This document shows, piece by piece, positions 52,864-62,681 of a stretch of 64,000 nucleotides of DNA. Source of the stretch: Lycorma delicatula (lineage: Eukaryota; Arthropoda; Insecta; Hemiptera; Fulgoridae); assembly GCF_047948215.1 (NCBI RefSeq), contig NC_134465.1:43933946-43997945 (forward strand), read 5' to 3'. The notes under the pieces were generated by a model, which worked only from the letters and a program-made list of their open reading frames with translations, did not search any database and was not told the origin of the DNA. A program made the position numbers and the translations under genes. Each line of letters starts with the position of its first letter. Position 1 is the first letter of the stretch.

Positions 52864-53486
52864 TGTTTTTTAATAAAACTAAATAAATGAACGAGGAACC
52901 TAATAAAACTTTATAATAAAACTTCCACAAACAAAAAAACAAATCTGACCGCTAGGCCTACAACTTAGTTTCTACTAGTACTATCAAATTTTACAATTAC
53001 AAGTACGTTGAAATAAAAACGTGTAATGAGGAGTTAATAAGTTGCATTGTTTCAACGTAATACAAACTGAATTGTTGTAAATTAACAGTTTATAAGTTAC
53101 AAATACCAGCTGATATTAACACTGGAAGTTAATTTTTATTTAGAAAATAATATCAGTTGATATAGCCGTTTTTAATTTTTTGTTGTGTTCTTGGCTATGT
53201 GCGGAAACTGGCATAATTTTGCAATATTTGCATGGGCAGTGAATTTTTGTCTTCAAAAACTCAATTTTTTCCACCCCCTGGGCCAATGGTTTGTGATATC
53301 AAAAAACTTTACTTAAATAGGTTGTAGGCCCTTATCCAAAGAATAGTAGGAACCTTAAACGAATTCGTTACTTTACTTAATAAGAAAGTTATAGCGATAT
53401 TTTGTTTTTTCGAAAAAGCCCCACCCCCCGCAATAACACCCGCACGATCCAATTTTAACCGTTAACCGTTTTAATTTTGGAACGAG
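52864..53486. other. Spacer with a LINE-D scrap
   Basis: 53190-53241 (TTCTTGGCTATGTGCGGAAA, then GGCATAATTTTGCAATATTTG) repeats an internal piece of LINE-D. The rest is not recognised. Confidence 0.5.
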
Positions 53487-54275
53487 TTATTTTTATGGAA
53501 CATTTTGAAAGTGATTGTCGCATAATTATGACGGTTATCGTGTCCACAAGAACAATAAAAATAATAATAAAATAAAATATATATAGATATATAAATGTCG
53601 ATGATATAAATGTGATATAAACTCATGTCGGACATGGTGCATTTGAACAATACCTGCATAGGTTTGGCAGGAGAGAGTCACCCATTTGCTGTTATTGCGA
53701 TGCGGTTGACGATACCGAACACACTATTTTCGTGTGCAGGCGATGGGAGGAACATCGTATAAATGCAGGACTGATTTAGACCGGAGCAGCTCTCGGAGTG
53801 GCTCTTGGCTATGCCCGTAAACTGGCATAATTTTGCAATATTTACAAGAGCAATCCTCAGAATAAAAGAAGATGATGCAAGACGACTGGGATACTGAAAG
53901 TTTTAGTTTATAGCAGGGCTGGGCAGACAGTCCCGTTCCTGAGGGCACATATGACCTGGTGTGTGGGTTCCCGTGATGGAGCGGGGACTCCTGGGGTCCG
54001 TTAGGTGTGAATGAATGAAAATACCGGGACCTGACCGGCGGTGTGGGTTCCCGGATACGCTTTGGCGGTTTTGGCTCCTGCGCCGTCGGTTTGAGGCTGG
54101 CAAAAGGAAAGACCGAGACCCGGTCTTCGGCGGGGGGGGGGGCTGGGAACGGCATAGCCGGGCCTGGTTTCTTCCGTCGGAGATTAGAGGCAGGCAATTA
54201 AAAGATCCGGAAAGGACACATCCCCGAGTCGAGTATACTTAATTGGATGTCCGGCACAGGGATGTAGGGGGGAAA
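53487..54275 (+). mobile_element. LINE-D copy 2
   Basis: Same unit and same left edge (TTATTTTTATGGAACATTTT) as 11075-11822, ending TGTAGGGGGG then a short A/T run. The TA repeat inside differs in length and base content. The 3' UTR keeps the twice-repeated GTGTGGGTTCCCG. The 3' stem is partly broken. About 790 bases. Confidence 0.7.
53631..53779 (+). pseudogene. Zinc-knuckle end of an R1/Jockey-like ORF2, copy 2
   Basis: Open through HGAFEQYLHRFGRRESPICC YCDAVDD and TEHTIFVCRRWEEHRINAGL, then a short deletion (compared with copy 1) after GL breaks the frame before PEQLSEWLLAM. The C-x2-C/H/C pattern is complete. The RT upstream is absent. Confidence 0.7.
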
Positions 54276-55656
54276 AAATTTTTTTTTTGTGTTGTTAATT
54301 ATTAGTTATCGATAATTATCATCAATATTATAGCACTGTTTAAAGTTCGTTAATGTATGCGTTATGAATGTAACAATAAAATTGTTTACGCAGCGGGACT
54401 TACCTCGTTTTATTATTAGCACAATATTTCCGTCATTGCATCTATGAATGCTTATAACTGTATAACAGAAAAACGGGTTTCACCAATGTTTTTCATAGAA
54501 AATTCCTTCCTACTTAAAAAAAAAATTAAATTGATTCAATATGGCGGATCCACTATGGGGGAAAAAAATTAAAAACAGACCACAATGTAGATTTTTTTTA
54601 GGAATGAATAACCCCATTTCTTTGTGCCTCGAAATACCTCTGAGATATGCAGTAAAAAGCAGTTTCCATACTTAAATTACTACTCGGTAGAGCCTGGAAA
54701 ATAAAAATGGAGTAGCACTTTTTTTTTAACATTAATATAAGAACATATTTATAAGTTATATAAAAAAAATCTCTGTCAATATTTATTAACAATAAAAAAA
54801 AATATTACGCTATAAAACTACCGACAATAAATACACCGCAAAACAAGTAAAAAAAGTTTTAAAAAATGGTATACTGAACATAAGGGTTAAAGTTTTTTTA
54901 TATACGGCTTTAAACGTTATGAAAAAGATTTATTTTGCGTAAAAGATAGGCTACCTTGAAGCGATAAAGTAAGGTGTTACTATAAAATATAAAGCTTTGA
55001 ATTCATAGCAGAAATTCTATATATTGTGTAGGTGTATTAACCAAGGAGCTAAAAAAAGAAGCGATTGTTAAAAGGCGGTAATATTTCCGCAATGAAAAGA
55101 AAGGATAAATTTGTTCTTTATAAGGGAAGAAGACGCGAAGGGGACGTAGTTAGCTCTATATAATACTACAGTTAAGGTATCATATATATTGTACGTGTGC
55201 AGCAATATAAATCACTATTAACTATTTAAAAATAGCGGTAGAGCAAAAATTCCATCCCGTCCAGTTCACTTTAAAAGGTTTGAAATCTTTTATATATAAA
55301 CCCAAATAATGAGTTCGGATTTCGAAGGTGTTATAAGAAGGGGTTGTAATGTCGTGGTGATGATGCGAAAGCCAGCAACAAAAAAAAAGAAAAAGAAAAA
55401 AGAAAGGCACTCTACTGGAAGAAAAAATAGAAAAAAACCCTTTCTTCTGCTTAAGTCACTGATTAATGCGTGGACTCAACTAAGCGCTAAAAACGAATAG
55501 CATACAACATATATAACATAAAGCGGGGGAGGGAGAGACTTTACAAAACAGAGCGCCCAGCGGGAAGGAGCAAACACAACAGTTTACTGTATGCTGTCAA
55601 CTCCCCTCACCACTCCGTTCTTAAGTCTTTTTAAGATATCCCTCGTATCATTTTTT

Positions 55657-55696
<40 letters not shown>

Positions 55697-56109
55697 AGTT
55701 CTAAAAGGGGTGGAAAATATTTTCAAAAACCTACCCCTATCACTACTGATGTTTCTATGTATCAAACTAAACCATGGATTTTATGAATATAACCACATAC
55801 TGTGACGATTTTCAAGGAATAATAGAAAATTTTGACAAGAGAAACTAACCTCTCTTTTTATATACATATATATATATATTTATATATAAACACCCAGTAG
55901 GTATGAATTGCATAAAATAATAAATATATTCAATTTATTAATCTTTTCTAACAAATTATTATTTTCTAAACTATATATTAAATTATTTTTATACCAGGGA
56001 TATCTCTAAAGTAAAGACGGCTGGGAGTTCCTCTCCTTAAGGTTTGGCGAACCTGGGTCGTTCATGGCCACGGTAGTAATGTACACACTGCATTGTTGTC
56101 TGTAAATTG
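54276..56109. other. AT-rich stretch without a supported gene
   Basis: Contains (TA)n at 55659-55691 and a further TA run near 55863-55890. No domain on either strand. The Lys-rich frame near 55309-55500 comes from A-runs. Confidence 0.4.
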
Positions 56110-56164
56110 TCGCGTTGATGTATGTTTGATTACGTATGAGTTATTATCTTATAAAATTAATAGG

Positions 56165-57218
56165 AAAATCGATGTTGCCGCCGACTAAGAAATACGTGGA
56201 GTCATACGTTTTTTAACCGTCAAAACGTAAAGCTGTTGAAATTCATAGGCAGTTGGTTGCTGTGTACGGTGATAATGTAATGAATTAAAGAAACGTCCGA
56301 AAATTGTGTGAAAGGTTTAGGAATAACATAATTAATGTGGACGATGAAGAACGTTTGAGGAGGTTCTCGATAATCACTGAGGATTTGAAACGCGTCGATG
56401 ATTAAATCAGAAAATATCATCGCTCAACGATTTCTGATCGGGCCATAATTTTTCCTGATTCTCAACAGCTGTTATCGCATTGTTTATGAACATATAGGCT
56501 ACGGAAAGGTTTGTACACGTCTTAACGAATATCACAAAAAAATCCGAATGGGAACTGCTTTGGAATTTTTGATGCGTTACACAGAAAAAGGCGATGAGTT
56601 CCTTAATTCAACTGATACCGGCGATGAAACATGGATTTCACTAACACGCCAGTGAGAAAACGGCAGTTAAGTGAATGGCGTCATCCTCGATCACCAACCA
56701 GGCCGACAAACGTCAAGCCACAGCCATTTGGACCCAAACTGATAGCCACAGTCTTTTTGGATCGGTTTGAGATATTGCTGATCGATTTCATCCCACATGG
56801 AACGATTATAAATGCAGAAGCCTAATGCGAAACTCTACGTATGTTATGACGCACCATTCAAAATCGGCGACGTGGGCGGTTGACCGACGCCGTCGTCCTG
56901 CTGCACGATAATGCAAGTCCACATGGCTGCGGGTCCAACACGTGATTTACTGAGAACATTTGGATTGGAAGTTTACGATCACTTACCATATAGTCCGGAC
57001 TTAGCTTCTTCTGATTACCATTTGTTTGGGAAATTGAAAGAATTTTTGAGCAGTAAACAATTACCGGATGATGATGAAATTAAAAATGCTATTAATCAGT
57101 GGCTAAATGGACTGGCGGCGGAAGAATACGACGAGGGTATATTAAAGTTGGTGTAATTCTACGATAAATGCCTTAATTCATGTGGGGATTGTATAGAGAA
57201 ATAATATAAGGTATGTAA
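56165..57218 (+). pseudogene. Mariner (DD34D-type) transposase remnant
   Basis: Order of readable pieces: EIRGVIRFLTVKT, KAVEIHRQLVAVYGDNVMN, NVRKLCERFRNN, then IITEDLKRVDD, GTALEFLMRY-like remains, DEFLN and GDETW near 56600-56636 (first Asp), LSEWRHPRSPTRP, IATVFLDRFEILLIDFIPHG TIINAEA, RRGRLTDAVVLLHDNASPHG (second Asp), EVYDHLPYSPDLASSDYHLF (third Asp) and GKLKEFLSSK to YDEGILKLV. A stop sits in the final CYDKCLN region (57154-57156). All three Asp are still encoded but many stops and shifts intervene. Left TIR not recognised; the right end is cut off by LINE-A copy 9. Confidence 0.8.
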
Positions 57219-58660
57219 TTTAAGAAGAGTAAAAAAGATAAGGTAGAAAATGTAGAAGAAGAATGGGAGAATGTTAAAAAAGAAATTCTTAAATCAGCAG
57301 AAGCAAACTTAGGCGGAATAAAGAGAACTGGTAGAAAACCTTGGGTTTCAGACGATATATTGCAGCTGATGGATGAACGTAGAAAATATAAGAATGCTAG
57401 TGATGAAGAAAGTAAAAGGAACTATCGGCAATTAAGAAATGCTATAAACAGGAAGTGCAAACTGGTGAAAGAAGAGTGGATTAAAGAAAAATGTTCAGAA
57501 ATGGAAAGAGAAATGAACATTGGTAAAATAGACGGAGCATACAGGAAAGTTAAGGAAAATTTTGGGGTACATAAATTAAAATGTAATAATGTGTTAAACA
57601 AAGATGGTACACCAATATATAATACGAAAGGTAAAGTCGATAGATGGTTTGAATATATTGAAGAGTTATACGGAGGAAATGAATTAGAAAATGGTGTTAT
57701 AGAGGAAGAAGAGGAAGTTGAGGAGGATGAAATGGGAGAAACAATACTGAGATCTGAATTTAAGAGAGCATTAAAAGATTTAAATGGCAGAAAGGCTCCT
57801 GGAATAGACGGAATACTTGTAGAATTACTGCGCAGTGCAGGTGAGGAAGCGATTGATAGATTATACAAACTGGCGTGTAATATTTATGAAAATGGGGAAT
57901 TTCCATCAGACTTCAAAAAAAGTGTTATAGTTATGATACCAAAGAAAGCAGGGGCAGATAAATGTGAAGAATACAGAACAATTAGTTTAACTACTCATGC
58001 ATCAAAAATCTTAACTAGAATTTTATACAGAAGAATTGAGAGGAGAGTGGAAGAAGTGTTAGGAGAAGACCAATTTGGTTTCAGGAAAAGTATAGGGACA
58101 AGGGAAGCAATTTTAGGCCTCAGATTAATAGTAGAAGGAAGATTAAAGAAAAACAAACCAACATACTTGGCGTTTATAGACCTAGAAAAGGCTTTCGATA
58201 ACGTAGACTGGAATAAAATGTTCAGCATTTTAAAAATATTAGGGTTCAAATACAGAGATAGAAGAACAATTGCTAACATGTACAGGAACCAAACGGCAAC
58301 AATAACAATTGAAGAACATAAGAAAGAAGCCCTAATAAGAAAGGGAGTCCGACAAGGATGTTCCCTATCGCCGTTACTTTTTAATCTTTACATGGAACTA
58401 GCAGTTAATGATGTTAAAGAACAATTTAGATTCGGAGTAACAGTACAAGGTGAAAAGATAAAGATGCTACGATTTGCTGATGATATAGTAATTCTAGCCG
58501 AGAGTAAAAAGGATTTAGAAGAAACAATGAACGGCATAGATGAAGTCCTACGCAAAAACTATCGCAGGAAAATAAACAAGAACAAAACAAAAGTAATGAA
58601 ATGTAGTAGAAATAACAAAGATGGACCACTGAACGTGAAAATAGGAGGAGAAAATATTCG
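57219..58660 (+). mobile_element. LINE-A copy 9 (longest; truncated at both ends)
   Basis: Begins at about 57222, directly after mariner sequence, and includes the linker between the endonuclease and RT domains, missing from all other copies. It ends abruptly at about 58656 in the thumb region, without the 3' end or poly(A). Loss of the 3' end is unusual for a LINE and points to a later deletion. The sequence just beyond is an 11-base perfect inverted repeat (58676-58686 and 58689-58699). Confidence 0.85.
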
Positions 58661-58679
58661 GGAAAAAAGAATAGGATAG
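57219..58679 (+). CDS. LINE-A reverse transcriptase, longest open frame
   Basis: A continuous frame of about 487 codons from the stop at 57216, the longest coding region in the window. No genuine initiation codon: the first ATG is at 57369, and upstream codons (VENVEEEWENVKKEILKSAE, RKPWVSDDILQLMDERRKY) clearly belong to the same protein. RT begins with LNGRKAPGIDGILVELLRSA, then SVIVMIPKKAGADKCEEYRT, ISLTTHASKILTRILYRRIE, GFRKSIGTREAI, motif A AFIDLEKAFDNVDW (first catalytic Asp), motif B RKGVRQGCSLSPLLFNLYME, motif C RFADDIVIL (catalytic Asp pair). The palm is intact. The frame runs out of the element at about 58656 and ends in unrelated codons. Endonuclease and carboxyl end are missing, so it would not be mobile. 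Confidence 0.85.
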   Translation, partial: FKKSKKDKVENVEEEWENVKKEILKSAEANLGGIKRTGRKPWVSDDILQLMDERRKYKNASDEESKRNYRQLRNAINRKCKLVKEEWIKEKCSEMEREMNIGKIDGAYRKVKENFGVHKLKCNNVLNKDGTPIYNTKGKVDRWFEYIEELYGGNELENGVIEEEEEVEEDEMGETILRSEFKRALKDLNGRKAPGIDGILVELLRSAGEEAIDRLYKLACNIYENGEFPSDFKKSVIVMIPKKAGADKCEEYRTISLTTHASKILTRILYRRIERRVEEVLGEDQFGFRKSIGTREAILGLRLIVEGRLKKNKPTYLAFIDLEKAFDNVDWNKMFSILKILGFKYRDRRTIANMYRNQTATITIEEHKKEALIRKGVRQGCSLSPLLFNLYMELAVNDVKEQFRFGVTVQGEKIKMLRFADDIVILAESKKDLEETMNGIDEVLRKNYRRKINKNKTKVMKCSRNNKDGPLNVKIGGENIREKRIG

Positions 58680-58699
58680 TCGATTCGAGAATCGACTAT
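58676..58699. repeat. Small perfect inverted repeat at LINE-A copy 9 junction
   Basis: ATAGTCGATTC and GAATCGACTAT separated by GA. It sits 20 bases after LINE-A homology ends. Confidence 0.85.
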
Positions 58700-60353
58700 T
58701 ATGAATATAACAATTTTAATTTAAATTTAATTATAATTACAAATAGAATTTATACGGATGAATATTTAAGTTAACAACTTCAATAAAATTCCTGATGATG
58801 GAGAAGCTACTCCGAAAGTGCTGGGATACATACATTGAAAATTTTTGGAAAGTGGAAACATTAATTTATACAAATTATATTAATACCATAGGTCCCAAAT
58901 GCTTAGAAAATTAAATATAATGATAATTTTACAATAAAACGTAATCATAAATTACCCCCATCCCAAAAAATAAATCTTAGATAACTTTTTCCACGTATAA
59001 TTATTTTTCCACTATATAATAATAAATAACATTAATATCAGAAAAGTATTACAACTTTCTTATCTGATTTTTTCTTTAAAAAAAAAAAACGAAAATGACA
59101 GAATAAAATGAAGGGAAAATCTCAATTTTTTTCATTAAACAGTCTTTTGTTAATTTGTTATGTAGAATCCGTAAATGATTAGTAAAGTACATTTATTTAC
59201 AATTCTAAAAAAATAAAGATTTCGAGAGATAGAAAGGAACCTCCCAAACACAAACTTCAATAATACAAATGTTTCAATAAACCGAACAACTTACCCGAAA
59301 CGCAAATAAATAAAAATTAATCAACAGAATTTTAAAAATAAAATTATTTATTTCAAAAAAAAAGTGTATACGTAAATAAATTACAACTGAACGTTATAGT
59401 AATAGAAATCGGTAAAATTACGTTAATAAAAAAGATTTATCAAAAACTAATTCAACTGATGATTTAGCAAACAGGATACGAGAAATCACAAGAAGGTTAA
59501 CTTGAAAGATATTCATTCCGGCGGCACATCAATTAAAGGCTACAAGAAAAACTGTGTGAAAAAATGAAAGTAAGGATTGTGGGGGGGAGAGAGAGAAAGA
59601 GAAAGAGAGAGAGAGACCTCGCGTTGATGAGCAGGTCGGGTGGAAGGTCAGCAGATTTACCCTGTCGGCTACAATAGCAGAAAGGAAAGATGGATTGATG
59701 ATGCCGTACGGAAGATGCCAAAGAGAATTACTACAAGATGACTACGACTATATCTTCCCTTCGGTCTCATATATGCAATATACAGCGGGCGGTTGGCACC
59801 AAGAATCCCTTAAAAGATACAAGTTGCATAACGATGGACAGAACACAACATCTAAAGATTTGTTGCCTAGCCTTTTGTGCTGTCCACTCTTTATGTCACT
59901 AGTCCTTTCTTTCTTTTCTCCCTTCTGCATTTCAAACGCGTACACACCCTTTATAAATTCAATCATCCAGTATTCGGACCCTTTTTTCTTTAACATCCCT
60001 TTCTCATTTTTAACTCTAAAATTCAAAATGATTACTCCGACTGAACAAAGTAGGAATATCCTGAATAAACATAGTTTTGCCATATCATTTATTTCCAATA
60101 GTATCGGTTAAATGACATCCGTTATATTTAGGTGTTAGTAAGATCAACACAGAATTCTTTTCTTCTTTTTTTTTTACAGTGTACATATTGAAAAATATTG
60201 TGTTACTTGAAATAAAAATATCTATGTATGTAAAATTTATATCACCTTATATGCTGTTCATGATAAATTTCATAGAATTCTTGTATTTTACGATTAAAAA
60301 AAAAATATAAACTTTCAGCATATGTTATGCTTATTAAAATAAAGAAGAAAGGT

Positions 60354-60354
<1 letters not shown>
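58700..60354. other. Stretch without a supported gene
   Basis: AT-rich until about 59560, then a GA microsatellite (59580-59617) and a compositionally more balanced block (about 59640-60110). In the latter a 138-codon plus frame and a 116-codon minus frame overlap; neither has a recognisable domain. This is the best place in the window for an unrecognised host exon, but support is weak. Confidence 0.35.

Positions 60355-60416
<62 letters not shown>
60355..60416. repeat. (TA)n microsatellite
   Basis: About 31 TA units, the longest in the window. The transposon at 60417 begins immediately after it, consistent with a TA target. Confidence 0.95.
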
Positions 60417-60419
<3 letters not shown>

Positions 60420-61737
60420 GGTGTCCCATATAAACGCAACCCATCAATCACTCATCCATGAAATTTCGAAAGTCAAGCTTACACCCCTACTCGTTACTGA
60501 AATGGACTCGTCCAACATCTGAACATCGCGGCGACGCTGTAGAACACTACGTAACAACAATGCAATCATAACGTTCAGTGTATTGTTAGAGACAAGATGG
60601 TGTTTTCGCTAGATGAACGTGTTTTCATTGTCGAGTCGTACTTCAGTACGAAATCAGTGGTTGCAGTGCAAGATTTGTTTCGCCATAAGTACCCAGATAA
60701 ACCAGTTCCTAACAAAACATCAGTATTAAGGTTAGTCGCAAAATTTAGAGCGACCGGTTCTGTTAATAACAAGGAACACAAAAGATCTGCGTCGGTGTTG
60801 AATACAGATACAGTCACTGAAATCAAAGACCGATTACTCGCCTCGCCAAATAAATCGATCAGACGTTTGTCTGCTGAAATTAATATGTCAAAAATCGACT
60901 GTTCATCGGGCGACCAAACGATTACAATTACGACCTTATCACATTCAAACGGTTCATCGACTTCTTGACAAAGAAAAACGGCTACAATATTGTCAAAGGT
61001 TCCGTCGATTTTTGCGCGAGGGAATTAATGTAATGGATTCGTTATTTTTCACAGATGAAGCACGGTTTCATTCGGATGACTACGTAAACAGCCAAAACAG
61101 TAGAATTTGGAGTGCTGAAAATCCCCCCGTTTATCAAGAAAAACAATTACACCCGCAGAAGTTGGACGTGTGGTGCGCGATATCGCGAAAGAAAATAATC
61201 GGTTCTATTTTTTTCGAGTACACCGTTAATGCAGAACGATATCAGGATAATTTATTTCAGTTCATCGCACTCTTGTAAGAGGAAGACAGACACTGCTAGC
61301 TACAAAATGACGGTGCGACATCGCACTACGCAGGTTCAACTTCTGATTTCGTTGGGGAATTCTTTGGTAATCGTGTTATCGGTCGAGGCTTGTGGTCACC
61401 AAGATCTCCAGATTTGACTGCGGCGGATTTTTTTCTATGGGGTTACCTCAAAGAAAAAGTCTACAGCGACAAACCACGAACACTTGAACGATTGAAAGTC
61501 AATATTGAACAAGGTGTATTAAATATCCAGCTACAAACTTTGAAAAAAGTTGCAGGTAACGCTGTAAAAAGAATTGAAGCTTGTATTCAAGAAGATGGCG
61601 GCCACTTTCAACATTTACTCTAAATCTTAGGTAATGGATGGTAGTAATAAAAATTACATTTACATTTACACATGCCTATTTATTATTTCAATACCTACCA
61701 ATATACGGTTGGGTTACGTTTTATATGGGACACCCTG
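60417..61737 (+). mobile_element. Tc1/mariner-type transposon (DD41D-like), TIRs intact
   Basis: Left end CAGGGTGTCCCATATAAACG and right end, inverted, CAGGGTGTCCCATATAAAAC are matching 28-29 base inverted repeats with one inserted base and one change. TA flanks the left; the right flank is TTTATATA, so the TA there is probably mutated. Length 1321 bases with a plus-strand transposase. Confidence 0.9.
60597..61623 (+). pseudogene. DD41D-like transposase (few lesions)
   Basis: Start at the ATG at 60597 (MVFSLDERVFIVESYFSTKS). First HTH, then ATGSVNNKEHKRSASVLNTD linker and KSIRRLSAEINMSK second HTH; a frame change near 60890 follows (the next frame continues STVHRATKRLQLRPYHI). Catalytic part in frame from 61012: DSLFFTDEARFHSDDYVNSQ (first Asp), NSRIWSAENPPVYQEKQLHP, QKLDVWCAISRKKIIGSIFF. 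Two stops, TAA at 61276 and TAG at 61297, precede LQNDGATSHYAG (second Asp; usual QQD is QND). Third Asp in PDLTAADFFLWGYLKEKVYS. I count 38 residues between Asp 2 and Asp 3, so DD41D with a small deletion is the likely origin. The carboxyl end IEACIQEDGGHFQHLL is complete. Confidence 0.85.
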
Positions 61738-61751
61738 TTTATATATATATA

Positions 61752-62674
61752 TACGAGATCTATTCAAAAAGTAACCGAAGTTTATTAATTACGCGTCAAC
61801 GGAGATATTTAGTGACGTGCGATTGATAGCATTGTGTGCTCCGAACAACCTCCTCTGTAACCACATCTTGGATTGTTGATATGTCATTTAGTTTTAGTGT
61901 TATTGTTATTTGAGTGCAACGTGTATAAGTGTTAAAACGATTTATGTAATTTGGGATTTTCGGAAGCAACGATACAACGTAAAATTTTGGGTGAAACTTG
62001 AGAAAAGTTACACAGAAACTTTTCAAGTTTTGAAACAAGCTTACGGAGATGATGCTCTGGGTCATAAGCAATGCTGCGAATGGTTTTCACGATTTAAAAA
62101 GGGTCATCAGTCGATTGAAGATGACCCTCAACCAAAAAAGGCCTTCGACTTCAACTGATGACGCACAGGTTCAGAAAGTCAACGATCTGGTGCGTGAAAA
62201 TCACCGATTGACTGTCATAGAACGTGCAGAAAGGATTTAACATCTCGTATGGATCATGCCGTGACATTTTGACTGAAATATTGAACATACATCTAGTTAT
62301 AGCAAAGTATGTTCCTCGTTTGATGACCGAATAGCAGAAAGAACATCGAGTGGACAATTTTAGGCCTTGAACAAGCCGATGAGGATGAAACATTCAAGCA
62401 AAGGACCGTAATGGAAGACGAAATCTCGGTTTACGACTACGAAATTGCGACAAAAGTTCAACATCAAAAAACGTACATTACAAAAATCGCTATTAACACT
62501 TTAAAGATGTTGTACTCAAATAGCAATAACACGAAAACTAAACGAGATATCAACAATACAAGAACATGTGGTTACATAGGAGGTTATAAGAAACACAATG
62601 CAGCCAATCGCACGTCATTAAATCTCCGTTGCCGCGTGATTAAAAGAGTTCGCTTATTTTTTAAACAGACCTCG
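61752..62674 (+). mobile_element. Mariner-type element, internally deleted
   Basis: Ends CGAGATCTATTCAAAAAGTA (left) and, inverted, CGAGGTCTGTTTAAAAAATA (right) are imperfect inverted repeats. TA at 61750-61751 and 62675-62676. Only 923 bases, with the catalytic half of the gene missing. Confidence 0.8.
61940..62440 (+). pseudogene. Mariner transposase amino half (broken)
   Basis: QRYNVKFWVKLEKSYTETFQ, VLKQAYGDDALGHKQCCEWF, SRFKKGHQSIEDDPQPKKAF give a typical mariner paired helix-turn-helix start. Continues in other frames as RPSTSTDDAQVQKVNDLVRE, NHRLTVIERAERI, then ISYGSCRDILTEILNIHL and VPRLMTE. Near 62390-62440 the first catalytic region (DETW/VYDYE) appears in remnant form, then homology ends. 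The second and third Asp motifs are gone. Confidence 0.75.
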
Positions 62675-62681
62675 TATAATA

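Noticed and set aside
53724..54197. 157-codon Pro-rich minus-strand frame
   Set aside because: Antisense to LINE-D; no counterpart of equal length in copy 1 and no domain.
57422..57868. 148-codon minus-strand frame
   Set aside because: Antisense shadow of the LINE-A RT frame, which has clear motifs on the plus strand.
58426..58629. Minus-strand frames recurring at every LINE-A copy (also near 2043, 2165, 7218, 51463)
   Set aside because: They recur because LINE-A recurs; all are antisense to RT coding sequence.
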